A DNA stretch of 35,681 bases from Thermoanaerobaculales bacterium. GTDB taxonomy: Bacteria > Acidobacteriota > Thermoanaerobaculia > Thermoanaerobaculales > Sulfomarinibacteraceae. Position 1 is the stretch's first letter. Every line of letters begins with the position of its first letter. The notes beneath the pieces were generated by a model that was not told where the DNA came from, did not search any database, and saw nothing but the letters and a program-made list of their open reading frames with translations. Where the stretch lies: assembly GCA_025456385.1 (NCBI GenBank), contig JALOKS010000002.1:1-35681 (forward strand), read 5' to 3'. Below, piece by piece: positions 1-7,130 of the stretch. The position numbers and the translations under genes were made by a program.

Positions 1-1033
1 CGCGGGTCACCTCGGCGCACCAGTCGCCGTGGTCGAGGTACCACCGCACGGTGGCGCGCAGGCCCTCCTCGAAGCTGAAGCGGGGCGACCAGCCGAGCTC
101 GGTGCGGATGCGGCCGGCGTCGATGGCGTAGCGCAGGTCGTGGCCCGGGCGGTCGGCCACGAAGCGCACCAGGCGGCGGCTCGTGCCGTCACCGCGGGGC
201 CGCAGCTCGTCGACGAGGTCGCAGATCGCGTGCACGACCCCGAGGTTGCTGCGCTCGGCGCCGCCGCCGACGTTGTAGGTGCGACCGGGAACGCCGGCCC
301 GGACAACCAGCTCGAGGGCCCGGCAGTGGTCCTCGACGTGCAGCCAGTCGCGGACGTTGGCGCCGCTGCCGTACACCGGCAGCGGCCTGCCGGCGAGGGC
401 GTTCGCGACCATCAGCGGGATCAGCTTCTCGGGGTACTGGAAGGGGCCGTAGTTGTTGGAGCAGTTGGAGATAGTGACCGGCAGGCCGTAGGTCCGGTGC
501 CAGGAGCGGGCGAGGTGGTCGGCGGCCGCCTTGGACGCCGAGTAGGGGCTCGAGGGGTCGTACGGGGTGGTCTCGACGAAGCGCCCCTCCGCTCCGAGGG
601 AGCCGAAGACCTCGTCGGTGCTGACGTGGTGGAAGCGGACATCGCTGCGCCCCCGCCAGGCGGCGCGCGCCGCCTCGAGCAGGTTGGCGGTGCCGCGGAC
701 GTTGGTGTCGATGAAGTCGAGGGGGCCGTCGATCGAGCGGTCGACGTGGCTCTCGGCGGCGAGGTGGACGACGGTGTCGATCCCGTGCTCGGCGAACAGC
801 GCCCGCATCCGCTCGGCGTCGCGGATGTCGGCGTGGGCGAATCGGTAGCGGGTGCCGGAGGCCTCGGCGACGCCGCGCAGATTGGCCTCGTGGCCGGCGT
901 AGGTCAGGGCGTCGACGTTGACGAGCCTGAGCTCCGGGTCGGCCGCGAGGATGTGGCGCACGAAGTTGCAGCCGATGAAGCCGGCCCCACCGGTGACCAG
1001 CATGCTGCGCGGGCGGTGCCGCTCGCTGCTCAC
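1..1033 (-). CDS. rfbB: dTDP-glucose 4,6-dehydratase, C-terminus cut by the window edge
   Basis: Converts dTDP-glucose to dTDP-4-keto-6-deoxyglucose, the second step of dTDP-L-rhamnose synthesis; cytoplasmic and NAD-dependent. The translation shows the Rossmann motif GGAGFIG near residues 15-21, the family triad segment STDEVFGS and the catalytic YSASK (Tyr-x-x-x-Lys) after YDPSSP. About 344 codons are present and end in a normal RfbB-like tail (TVRWYLDHGDW), so only a few residues lie beyond position 1. I start it at a GTG at 1031-1033 that overlaps the rfbC stop as GTGA; the alternative ATG at 1003 would begin exactly at the Rossmann strand (MLVTGG) and lose ten residues. It is last in an rfbA-rfbC-rfbB order. 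No rfbD is in view and it may lie to the left. Confidence 0.95.
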   Translation of the reverse strand, partial: MSSERHRPRSMLVTGGAGFIGCNFVRHILAADPELRLVNVDALTYAGHEANLRGVAEASGTRYRFAHADIRDAERMRALFAEHGIDTVVHLAAESHVDRSIDGPLDFIDTNVRGTANLLEAARAAWRGRSDVRFHHVSTDEVFGSLGAEGRFVETTPYDPSSPYSASKAAADHLARSWHRTYGLPVTISNCSNNYGPFQYPEKLIPLMVANALAGRPLPVYGSGANVRDWLHVEDHCRALELVVRAGVPGRTYNVGGGAERSNLGVVHAICDLVDELRPRGDGTSRRLVRFVADRPGHDLRYAIDAGRIRTELGWSPRFSFEEGLRATVRWYLDHGDWCAEVTR

Positions 1034-1593
1034 GGCCGGAGCCCCGGCAGGTCCTCGGCTGCGGTCCGCGCGAGCCTGCTCCAGGCGCGATCGCGTGCGG
1101 AGAGGATCGGCTCGAGCCCGTCGAGGGGCCAGGCGATGGCGAGGTCGGGGTCGTCCCACGGCAGCCCCCGCTCGTCCGCGGCGTCATAGTAGTCCGAGCA
1201 CTTGTACTGGAACTCGGCGACCTCGCTGAGCACCAGGAAGCCGTGCGCGAAGCCCGTCGGGGCGTAGAGCTGGAGGCGGTTCGCGTCGGAGAGCTCGGCT
1301 CCCGCCCAGCGTCCGAAGCTCGGGCTGCCGCGGCGGATGTCGACCACCACGTCGAAGACCTGGCCGCGGGTGGCGCGCACGAGCTTCGCCTGCGGCTTCG
1401 CGAGCTGGTAGTGGAGGCCGCGCAGCACCCCGCGCTGCGAACGCGAGTGGTTGTCCTGCACGAAGTCATCCGCGATGCCGAGCTCGGCGAAGCGGCGGCG
1501 GTTGTACGACTCCATGAAGAATCCGCGGTGGTCGGCGTGGACCTCGGGCGCGAGGAGCTTGACGCCCGGCAGCGGCTCGTCAACGACCCGCAC
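1030..1593 (-). CDS. rfbC: dTDP-4-dehydrorhamnose 3,5-epimerase
   Basis: Epimerises dTDP-4-keto-6-deoxyglucose at C3 and C5 on the way to dTDP-L-rhamnose. The 187-residue cupin has the family length. Visible hallmarks are DHRGFFMESY near the N-terminus, GVLRGLHYQ with the catalytic His at residue 61, the substrate-contact segment APTGFAHGF (111-119) and the catalytic-region Tyr130 in EFQYKCSDYY. The start is a GTG at 1591-1593 lying 14 bases inside the 3' end of rfbA, and its TGA overlaps the rfbB GTG, so the three genes are almost certainly cotranscribed and translationally coupled. Confidence 0.96.
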   Translation of the reverse strand: MRVVDEPLPGVKLLAPEVHADHRGFFMESYNRRRFAELGIADDFVQDNHSRSQRGVLRGLHYQLAKPQAKLVRATRGQVFDVVVDIRRGSPSFGRWAGAELSDANRLQLYAPTGFAHGFLVLSEVAEFQYKCSDYYDAADERGLPWDDPDLAIAWPLDGLEPILSARDRAWSRLARTAAEDLPGLRP

Positions 1594-2470
1594 GCCCGCC
1601 CTCCGCGGCCGCGAGGGCCTCGCGCAGGTAGGCCCCGTAGCTCGACGAGCCTGCGGCCTCGACCTCCCGCCGGAAGTCGTCGGTGGAGATCCAGCCCCGG
1701 TTCCAGGCGATCTCCTGCAGGCAGCCGATCTTGAGCCCCTGGCGTTCCTCGATGGCCTCGATGAAGCTGGAGGCCTCGATGAGGCTGCGGTGGGTGCCGG
1801 CGTCGAGCCAGGCGAAGCCGCGGTCGAGCACGGTCACCTGGAGCCGCCCCTGCTCGAGGTAGCGGCGGTTGAGGTCGGTGATCTCGAGCTCGCCGCGGAG
1901 GCTCGGCCGCAGATCGGCCGCGAGCTCGCAGACGTCCCCGCCGTAGAAGTAGAGCCCCGGCACCGCGAACGGGCTCTTGGGCCGCGCCGGTTTCTCCTCG
2001 ATGGAGAGCGCGCGACCGTGGCCGTCGAACTCGACGACGCCGTAGCGCTCCGGGTCGCGCACCCGGTAGCCGAAGATGCGGGCGCCGTCCTCGAGGGTCG
2101 CGCAGCCCTCGAGCATCGCCGTCAGGCCGGGGCCGTGGAGGATGTTGTCTCCGAGCACCAGGCAGGCGGGCCCGCCTGCCAGGAACTCGCGGCCGAGGAC
2201 GAAGGCCTGGGCGAGGCCCTCGGGCCGCGGCTGCTCGCAGTAGGCGAAGCGCATGCCGAGTCGGCCGCCGTCTCCGAAGAGCCCGCGGTAGGCGGGCAGG
2301 TCGCGGGGCGTGGAGATGATGAGCACCTCGCGGATGCCGGCGTGCATCAGGAGGCTCAGGGGGTAGTAGACCATGGGCTTGTCGTAGACCGGCAGCAGCT
2401 GCTTGCTGACGACCAGAGTCACGGGGTGGAGGCGGGTGCCCGAGCCGCCCGCGAGGACGATGCCCTTCAT
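1580..2470 (-). CDS. rfbA: glucose-1-phosphate thymidylyltransferase
   Basis: Makes dTDP-glucose from dTTP and glucose 1-phosphate, the entry step to dTDP-rhamnose for surface polysaccharide. The 296 residues match the RmlA family length. The nucleotide-binding signature LAGGSGTRL (residues 6-14), the metal-binding VLGDNILHG near residue 108 and EKPARPKS near residue 160 are all present. ATG at 2468-2470 is preceded by GAGGGT seven to eight bases upstream. First gene of the minus-strand rfbACB operon and divergent from the small membrane protein gene. A GATATC-containing stretch at about 2492-2499 may supply its -10, but no clear -35 is visible. Confidence 0.96.
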   Translation of the reverse strand: MKGIVLAGGSGTRLHPVTLVVSKQLLPVYDKPMVYYPLSLLMHAGIREVLIISTPRDLPAYRGLFGDGGRLGMRFAYCEQPRPEGLAQAFVLGREFLAGGPACLVLGDNILHGPGLTAMLEGCATLEDGARIFGYRVRDPERYGVVEFDGHGRALSIEEKPARPKSPFAVPGLYFYGGDVCELAADLRPSLRGELEITDLNRRYLEQGRLQVTVLDRGFAWLDAGTHRSLIEASSFIEAIEERQGLKIGCLQEIAWNRGWISTDDFRREVEAAGSSSYGAYLREALAAAEGGRAGR

Positions 2471-2583
2471 GGTCCGACCCTCATCGCGGGCACGATATCA
2501 CAGGGGTGGCGGCGGCCTCCGGCGCGGAGGCCGAGCAGGGAACACGGCGGCGGAAGCGCGCGTACATAGCGGTGGAGGCTGCG

Positions 2584-2784
2584 ATGTGGACCTTCATCCT
2601 GTGGCTGATCCTGCTGGTGGTGTGCTGGCCGCTGGCGCTGCTCGCGCTGGTGCTCTACCCCGTGGTGTGGCTGCTCATGCTGCCGCTCCGCCTCATCGGC
2701 ATCACGGTCGACGCCGTCTTCAAGCTGCTGCACGCGGTGCTGACCCTGCCGGCGCGGGTGCTGCGCGGTCCCGCCAGCGCCTGA
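2584..2784 (+). CDS. small hydrophobic membrane protein of unknown function
   Basis: A 66-residue protein I do not recognise. It opens with a strongly hydrophobic run (about residues 3-34, enough for one long or two short membrane helices) and continues as an amphipathic stretch with scattered basic residues ending RVLRGPASA. The reading frame is open from a GTG at 2506, but an ideal GGAGG at 2574-2578 sits five bases before the ATG at 2584, which decides the start; the upstream extension is basic and low in complexity. Divergent from rfbA and convergent with the cytochrome gene. No function can be assigned. Confidence 0.6.
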   Translation: MWTFILWLILLVVCWPLALLALVLYPVVWLLMLPLRLIGITVDAVFKLLHAVLTLPARVLRGPASA

Positions 2785-2809
2785 GGCGGCGGTCTCGCCG
2801 GCCGCTCAG
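2781..2809. terminator. hairpin spanning the stop codons of two convergent genes
   Basis: CTGAG-(g)-CGGC at 2781-2790 pairs with GCCG-CTCAG at 2801-2809 around a 10-base loop. The stem contains the TGA of the small membrane protein (2782-2784) and the stop of the cytochrome gene on the other strand (2806-2808). It could act as a bidirectional terminator or transcript end, but it lacks a U tract, so this is a guess from position and symmetry. Confidence 0.4.
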
Positions 2810-3171
2810 CTGTCGAGCATGAGGCGGGCGAGCGCGCGCAGCTCCGTCTCCGGGGCCTCGGCGTAGGCAGGCATCGCGATCGGGTACTGCTCGTCGAGGT
2901 ACTTCAGCCGCGGGTTGGACTCCACGAAGCTGCGCGGGTCCCGGAGGTAGGCGACGAGTCCGTCCTCGTCCCAACGCTCGTGGAGGCCGGCGAGCGCCGG
3001 GCCCGACTTCTGCCCCTCGCGCGCAGGCCCGTGGCACTTCGCACAGCCCATGCCGAGGTAGATCGCCTCGGCGCTGCCGGGCTCGGGGCCGCTCGCGCCG
3101 CAGGCGACGAGGGCGAGCGCGGCGACGGCGGCGAACCAGAACGACGCGGACACCGAACGGCTGGCGGTCAT
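2806..3171 (-). CDS. monohaem cytochrome c lipoprotein
   Basis: A 121-residue exported electron carrier. A hydrophobic signal segment (residues 11-22) ends in the lipobox LVAC with Cys24, predicting a lipid-anchored protein outside the cytoplasmic membrane. The mature part has one haem-binding motif, CAKCH (Cys43, Cys46, His47), and a likely axial methionine in IAMPAY (Met100), the layout of a class I cytochrome c. ATG at 3169-3171 follows AGGAGGG at good spacing. It sits 27 bases downstream of the pterin dehydratase gene and probably shares its transcript, although no functional link is obvious. Its redox partner is unknown. Confidence 0.88.
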   Translation of the reverse strand: MTASRSVSASFWFAAVAALALVACGASGPEPGSAEAIYLGMGCAKCHGPAREGQKSGPALAGLHERWDEDGLVAYLRDPRSFVESNPRLKYLDEQYPIAMPAYAEAPETELRALARLMLDS

Positions 3172-3198
3172 GGGCCCTCCTTTCGGACGCGGCGGAGC

Positions 3199-3534
3199 TC
3201 AGTCCCCGACCAGGTGGTCGACCTTGGCGGAGCAGATGAAGTCGTTGATCGAGATCCCGCCGACGCTGTGGGTGCTGTACCGCACCGTGCAGGTGTTGAA
3301 GCCGACGACCAACTGCGGGTGGTGGTCTTCGCGGTGCGAGATCCAGGCGACCGCGTTGACGAAGGCCATGGCCTTGAAGTGGTCATCGAAGGCAAAGGTC
3401 TTGACGAGCTCGCCGCCGTCGATCTCCCAGCCCTCGGCGTGGCCGAGCATGTGCTCGAGGTCGTGGCCGGCGAGCGGCGGGGTGCCCGCGGGCAGCGGGC
3501 GGCAGGCCATCATCAGCAGCTCGTTGTCACACAT
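3199..3534 (-). CDS. phhB: 4a-hydroxytetrahydrobiopterin dehydratase (pterin-4a-carbinolamine dehydratase)
   Basis: Dehydrates 4a-hydroxytetrahydropterin in pterin recycling, usually beside aromatic amino acid hydroxylases; in bacteria lacking these it has been linked to molybdopterin or other pterin metabolism. The family signature is complete: HREDHHPQLVV with His71, His72, Pro73, followed by STHS with His89. I start it at ATG 3532-3534 because GGAGGG lies four bases upstream; an in-frame ATG at 3552 would add six residues but has only AGGA nine bases away. It is divergent from mntR, and the MntR-type operator at 3581-3602 lies in their shared spacer, so metal control of this gene is possible. 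Confidence 0.92.
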   Translation of the reverse strand: MCDNELLMMACRPLPAGTPPLAGHDLEHMLGHAEGWEIDGGELVKTFAFDDHFKAMAFVNAVAWISHREDHHPQLVVGFNTCTVRYSTHSVGGISINDFICSAKVDHLVGD

Positions 3535-3567
3535 CGGACCCTCCACGCGCATGATAGTTGATCCTGC

Positions 3568-3596
3568 TTGCGATCGGCAGATTTTTAGGTTAGCCT
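3568..3596 (+). promoter_or_regulatory. candidate mntR promoter
   Basis: TTGCGA at 3568-3573, a 17-base spacer and TAGCCT at 3591-3596 give a plausible housekeeping promoter with the -10 inside the operator. Transcription would begin within a few bases of the ATG at 3606, so the mRNA would be nearly leaderless. This fits the absence of any Shine-Dalgarno sequence before that ATG. Confidence 0.4.
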
Positions 3597-3602
3597 AAAA
3601 AT
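3581..3602. promoter_or_regulatory. DtxR/MntR-family operator
   Basis: A 22-bp near-perfect palindrome: half-sites ATTTTTAGG and CCTAAAAAT flank the core TTAG, with only one mismatched pair. The TTTAGGYTAGCCTAAA-type core is the known recognition pattern of metal-dependent DtxR/IdeR/MntR/SirR repressors. It ends three bases before the start codon of a gene encoding exactly such a repressor, so autoregulation of the whole metal-uptake operon is very likely. It also lies upstream of the divergent phhB. Confidence 0.88.
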
Positions 3603-3605
3603 CGC

Positions 3606-4298
3606 ATGCGAGCCGACACCGCGCCGGAGGCCGGGCTGCGAGCGGAGCTCAGCGAGGCCCAGGAGGACTACCTCAAGCAGATCTTCCTGCTCGGCGAGGG
3701 CGAGGCCCGGGTCAGCACGCAGACGCTGGCCGAGCGGCTCCAGGTCCGGCCGGCCTCGGTGAGCGGCATGATCACCCGCCTGTCCGAGCTCGGGCTCGTC
3801 GAGCACACCCCCTACCGCGGCTCCGTGCTGACCGCGGCGGGCCGCCGGGTCGCGCTCGAGATGCTGCGCCACCACCGCCTCCTCGAGGCCTTCCTGGTGC
3901 GCGAGCTCGGCTACCACTGGGACGAGGTCCACGACGAGGCGGAGCGCCTCGAGCACGTGATTTCGGAGCGCTTCGAGGCGCGCATCGCCGAGGCCCTCGG
4001 GCACCCGACCCACGACCCGCATGGCGACCCCATTCCCTGCCGCGACCTGCGGATGCCGAACGGCGTGCGCACCGCCCCGCCCGACGCCTTCTCGGCCGGG
4101 GCGCGCGCGACCCTGCTGCGGGTCGGCGCGCAGGACCCCGCGAGCCTCGCCGCCCTCGAGCGCTTGGGGCTCACTCCGGGCGCCGTCGTGGTCGTGCTCG
4201 GGCCGGATGCGGACCCGGTCCGGCTCGAGGTCGGCGGCGAAGCGGTCGAGGTCCCGGTCGACCTCGCGCACACGCTGTGCTTGGAGGGTCCGGGCTGA
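3606..4298 (+). CDS. mntR: DtxR/MntR-family metal-dependent transcriptional repressor
   Basis: A 230-residue metal-sensing repressor: N-terminal winged helix (about 15-80), dimerisation/metal-binding domain (about 85-150) and a C-terminal FeoA/SH3-like domain (about 155-228). By comparison with remembered MntR and DtxR sequences, the primary-site ligands appear as Asp21, Glu113, Glu116 and His117, and an ancillary site as His90, Glu94 and His109. Asp and Glu, rather than the Met and Cys of DtxR, at the selectivity positions resemble manganese-sensing MntR; Lys24 replaces MntR Glu11. The first ATG after the operator is used and no Shine-Dalgarno is visible. It is the first gene of the operon and overlaps the binding-protein gene as TGATG. 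Iron or zinc sensing is not excluded. Confidence 0.93.
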   Translation: MRADTAPEAGLRAELSEAQEDYLKQIFLLGEGEARVSTQTLAERLQVRPASVSGMITRLSELGLVEHTPYRGSVLTAAGRRVALEMLRHHRLLEAFLVRELGYHWDEVHDEAERLEHVISERFEARIAEALGHPTHDPHGDPIPCRDLRMPNGVRTAPPDAFSAGARATLLRVGAQDPASLAALERLGLTPGAVVVVLGPDADPVRLEVGGEAVEVPVDLAHTLCLEGPG

Positions 4299-5248
4299 TG
4301 GGCCGCCTGCGCGGCATGGGCGCCGCGGCGATCGGGCTCGCGCTCGCCGCCGGCTGCGGCGGGGGCGGCAGCCCGCCGCCGCCGGGGCCGTCCCGACCGC
4401 GGGTGGTGGCGACCACGACCATCGTCGGCGACCTGGTGGGACGCGTCGGAGGTCCGGAGGTCGAGCTCGAGGTGCTGATGGGCCCGGGCATCGATCCCCA
4501 CCTCTACAAGGCCTCGGCTGGCGACGTCCGCCGGCTGAGCTCGGCGCACCTCGTCGTGGCCAACGGACTGCACCTCGAGGGCAAGCTCGGCGAGGTGCTG
4601 GCGGGCATCGGCGAGCGCGGCGTCGGCACCCTCGCGGTCGGCGAGTGCCTGCCCGCAGACGGCCTGATCCCCCTCGAAGGATTCGCGAGCCTGCACGATC
4701 CGCACGTGTGGTTCGACGTCGGGCTGTGGTCCGCGGCCGTGCCCTGCGTCGCCGAGGCCCTGAGCGAGCTCGCGCCGGCGCACGCCGGCACCTACCGGTC
4801 GCGCGCCGCCGCCGCCGCCGCCGAGCTCGCCGCCCTCGACCTCTGGGTGAAGGAGCGCACGCGGCTCCTCCCCCCCGAGCGGCGCGTGCTGGTGACGGCG
4901 CACGATGCCTTCGCCTACTTCGGCCGCGCCTACGGCTTCGAGGTCCGCGGCCTGCTCGGGGTGAGCACCGCCGCCGAGGCGGGCGCCGCCGACGTGCAGC
5001 GGCTCGCCGACTTCATCGTCGCGCGGCGGGTGCCGGCGGTCTTCCTCGAGACCTCGGTGGCGCCGCGCTTCGTCGGCGCCCTGCGCGAGGCGGTCGCCGC
5101 CCGCGGCTTCGGGGTGGCGATCGGCGGCAGCCTCTACTCGGACTCCCTCGGCGATCCGGGCGGCGAGGCCGGGACCTACGCCGGCACCGTGCGCGCCAAC
5201 GTCGAGACCATCGTCAACGCGCTGCGCGACGGAGAAGGGGGCGGGTGA
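4298..5248 (+). CDS. metal ABC transporter substrate-binding lipoprotein (ZnuA/TroA/PsaA family)
   Basis: Captures a divalent metal outside the membrane and delivers it to the permeases encoded downstream. A short signal peptide ends in LAAGC (lipid-anchored Cys20), followed by a Gly/Pro linker. The four metal ligands of the cluster A-I family are visible: His68 (IDPHLY), His136 (HDPHVW), Glu227 (VSTAAEA) and Asp282 (YSDSLG). The His-His-Glu-Asp set is that of manganese/iron binders such as PsaA and MntC; zinc-specific ZnuA has a third His and often a His-rich loop, both absent here. ATG at 4298 overlaps the mntR stop and GGAGGG lies nine bases upstream. 316 residues. Confidence 0.93.
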   Translation: MGRLRGMGAAAIGLALAAGCGGGGSPPPPGPSRPRVVATTTIVGDLVGRVGGPEVELEVLMGPGIDPHLYKASAGDVRRLSSAHLVVANGLHLEGKLGEVLAGIGERGVGTLAVGECLPADGLIPLEGFASLHDPHVWFDVGLWSAAVPCVAEALSELAPAHAGTYRSRAAAAAAELAALDLWVKERTRLLPPERRVLVTAHDAFAYFGRAYGFEVRGLLGVSTAAEAGAADVQRLADFIVARRVPAVFLETSVAPRFVGALREAVAARGFGVAIGGSLYSDSLGDPGGEAGTYAGTVRANVETIVNALRDGEGGG

Positions 5249-6009
5249 TGGTCGAGGAGGCCCGGGCTTGGGCGCTGGAGGTCGAGGACCTGACCGTCGC
5301 CTATGGCGACCGGCCGGTGCTGTGGGACATCGACCTCCAGGTCCCGAGCGGGGTCAAGCTGGGAATCGTCGGTCCCAACGGCGCGGGCAAGAGCACCCTG
5401 GTCAAGGCAGCCATGGGCCTGATCCCGACCGTGGCCGGCGAGGTACGGCTCTTCGGCCGCCCCCGCGCCGCGGCGCACGGCGTCATCGCCTACGTTCCGC
5501 AGCGGGCGACGCTGGCCTGGGACTTTCCGACCGACGTCCTCGACGTGGTGACGATGGGCACCTACGGTCGCCTGGGCTGGGTGCGGCGCGCGGGCCCGTC
5601 CGAGCGCCGGCAGGCCGAGGAGGCGATCGCACAGGTCGGGATGAGCGGCTTCGCGCGGCGCCCGATCGCCGAGCTCTCGGGCGGCCAGCAGCAGCGGGTC
5701 CTGCTCGCCCGGGCCCTGGTCCAGGATGCCCCGATCAACATCCTCGACGAGCCCTTCCAGGGGGTCGACGCGCCCACCGAGCGCGCGATCGCCGAGGTCC
5801 TCGACGCCCTCGCGCGCGCCGGGAAGACGATCATCGTCGTCCACCATGACCTGCAGACGGTGCCCGAGTACTTCGACTCGGTGCTGCTGCTCAACGTGCG
5901 GGTCATCGCCGCCGGGCCGGTGGCCGAGGTCTTCACCGAGGACAATCTCAGGCTGACCTTCGGCGGTCGGGTCGGGGTGCTCGCCGCGAGGGCGGCGGTC
6001 GAGGGCTGA
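5248..6009 (+). CDS. metal ABC transporter ATP-binding protein (ZnuC/MntB/TroB family)
   Basis: The ATPase that powers the metal importer from the cytoplasmic face. All nucleotide-binding motifs are intact in 253 residues: Walker A GPNGAGKST (42-50), Q-loop in YVPQRA, the ABC signature LSGGQ (143-147), Walker B ILDEP and the switch His in VVHHDL. The family-typical DFPTDVLDVV segment that contacts the permease is present. The start ATG overlaps the upstream TGA by one base, and the stop overlaps the next ATG in the same way, so subunit synthesis is coupled. Confidence 0.96.
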   Translation: MVEEARAWALEVEDLTVAYGDRPVLWDIDLQVPSGVKLGIVGPNGAGKSTLVKAAMGLIPTVAGEVRLFGRPRAAAHGVIAYVPQRATLAWDFPTDVLDVVTMGTYGRLGWVRRAGPSERRQAEEAIAQVGMSGFARRPIAELSGGQQQRVLLARALVQDAPINILDEPFQGVDAPTERAIAEVLDALARAGKTIIVVHHDLQTVPEYFDSVLLLNVRVIAAGPVAEVFTEDNLRLTFGGRVGVLAARAAVEG

Positions 6010-7130
6010 TGGACCTCCTGGACGACTACACCCTGCGCCTGGTGGCGGCCGGCTCGGCGGTGCTCGGCGCCACCAGCGGCGTGCTCGGCTCCTTCGCCTA
6101 CCTGCGGCGCCAGAGCCTGCTCGGCGACGCGGTGAGCCACGCCGCGCTGCCGGGGATCGCGCTCGCGTTCCTGCTGACCGGGAGCAAGCTGCCGCTCGTG
6201 ATCATGATCGGCGCGGCGGTCGCGGGCTGGCTGGCGACGCTCGCCATGCGGCTCGTGGTCGCGCGCTCCCGGGTCCCCTTCGACAGCGCCCTCGGCATGT
6301 TCCTGGCCGGCTTCTTCGGCCTCGGCATGGTGCTCCTGAGCATCCTCCAGAAGCGGCCGAGCGCCGCCCAGGCGGGCCTCGAGTCCTACCTCTTCGGGCA
6401 GGCCGCGTCGCTGCTGCGGCGGGACGTGGTGACCATGGCCGTGCTCGCCGCGGTCGCCGTCGCGGCCCTCGTCGTGCTGTGGAAGGAGTTCAAGGTCCTG
6501 AGCTTCGACGCCGACTTCGCGGCCAGCCTCGGGCTGCCGGTGCGTCGACTCGACGGACTCCTGACCCTGCTCCTGGTGGTGGCGATCGTCATCGGCCTGC
6601 AGACGGTGGGCGTGGTCCTGATGAGCGCCATGATCGTCGCCCCGGCGGCAGCGGCCCGGCAGTGGAGCCGGCGGCTGACGCCGATGGTGGCGACCGCGGC
6701 GGCGATCGGGGTCCTCGCCGGCGTCGCGGGCTCCCTCGCGAGCTCGCTGACGCCGCGCCTCCCGACCGGTCCGACCATCGTCCTGATCCTGAGCGCGACC
6801 GTCGCGCTGTCCCTCGCCGTGGCGCCGGGCCGCGGCCTGGTGTGGCGCGCCCTCCGGCTCGGTCGCCTGCGGCGTGCCCCCGAGCAGGAGCCGGTGCTGA
6901 TGCACCTCTACGCGCTGTCCCTGCAGCACCGCGAGGATCCGGAGCACGGCCACCGCGAGGCCGTGCTGCGCACGATGAGCCCGCCCGGGGCCGACGTCCG
7001 CGGCGCCCTCGAGCGCCTCGTCCAGCAGGGCCTGGCGCGCCGCACCGAGCCCGGCCTGTGGGCGCCGACCGCGGTCGGCCGCCGCGAGGCGGAGCGGGTG
7101 CTCGAGCGCGAGTCCGAGGAACGGCGATGA
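6009..7130 (+). CDS. metal ABC transporter permease 1 with winged-helix-like C-terminal tail
   Basis: An ABC-3 family permease. Residues 1 to about 275 form seven or eight hydrophobic helices with the family's QSLLGDAVSHAALPG and VGVVLMSAMIVAPAA segments. Family members usually end there, near 270-290 residues. This protein runs to 373 because of a soluble tail of about 90 residues. The tail (from MHLYALSLQH) predicts helices, a helix with LERLVQQGLARR and a wing-like GLWAPTAVG, reminiscent of the DtxR/MarR winged helix. In Chlamydia the permease YtgC is fused to the DtxR-like repressor YtgR. Here the tail lacks any dimerisation or metal-site domain, so its role is open. Confidence 0.93.
   Translation: MDLLDDYTLRLVAAGSAVLGATSGVLGSFAYLRRQSLLGDAVSHAALPGIALAFLLTGSKLPLVIMIGAAVAGWLATLAMRLVVARSRVPFDSALGMFLAGFFGLGMVLLSILQKRPSAAQAGLESYLFGQAASLLRRDVVTMAVLAAVAVAALVVLWKEFKVLSFDADFAASLGLPVRRLDGLLTLLLVVAIVIGLQTVGVVLMSAMIVAPAAAARQWSRRLTPMVATAAAIGVLAGVAGSLASSLTPRLPTGPTIVLILSATVALSLAVAPGRGLVWRALRLGRLRRAPEQEPVLMHLYALSLQHREDPEHGHREAVLRTMSPPGADVRGALERLVQQGLARRTEPGLWAPTAVGRREAERVLERESEERR

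Noticed and set aside
1..2470. Larger polysaccharide biosynthesis cluster
   Set aside because: Only the three rfb genes are visible and the next genes to the right are unrelated; anything to the left is outside the window.
3550..3552. Upstream ATG as start of the pterin dehydratase
   Set aside because: The ATG at 3532-3534 has a much better Shine-Dalgarno (GGAGGG) and the extra six residues are not part of the family core.
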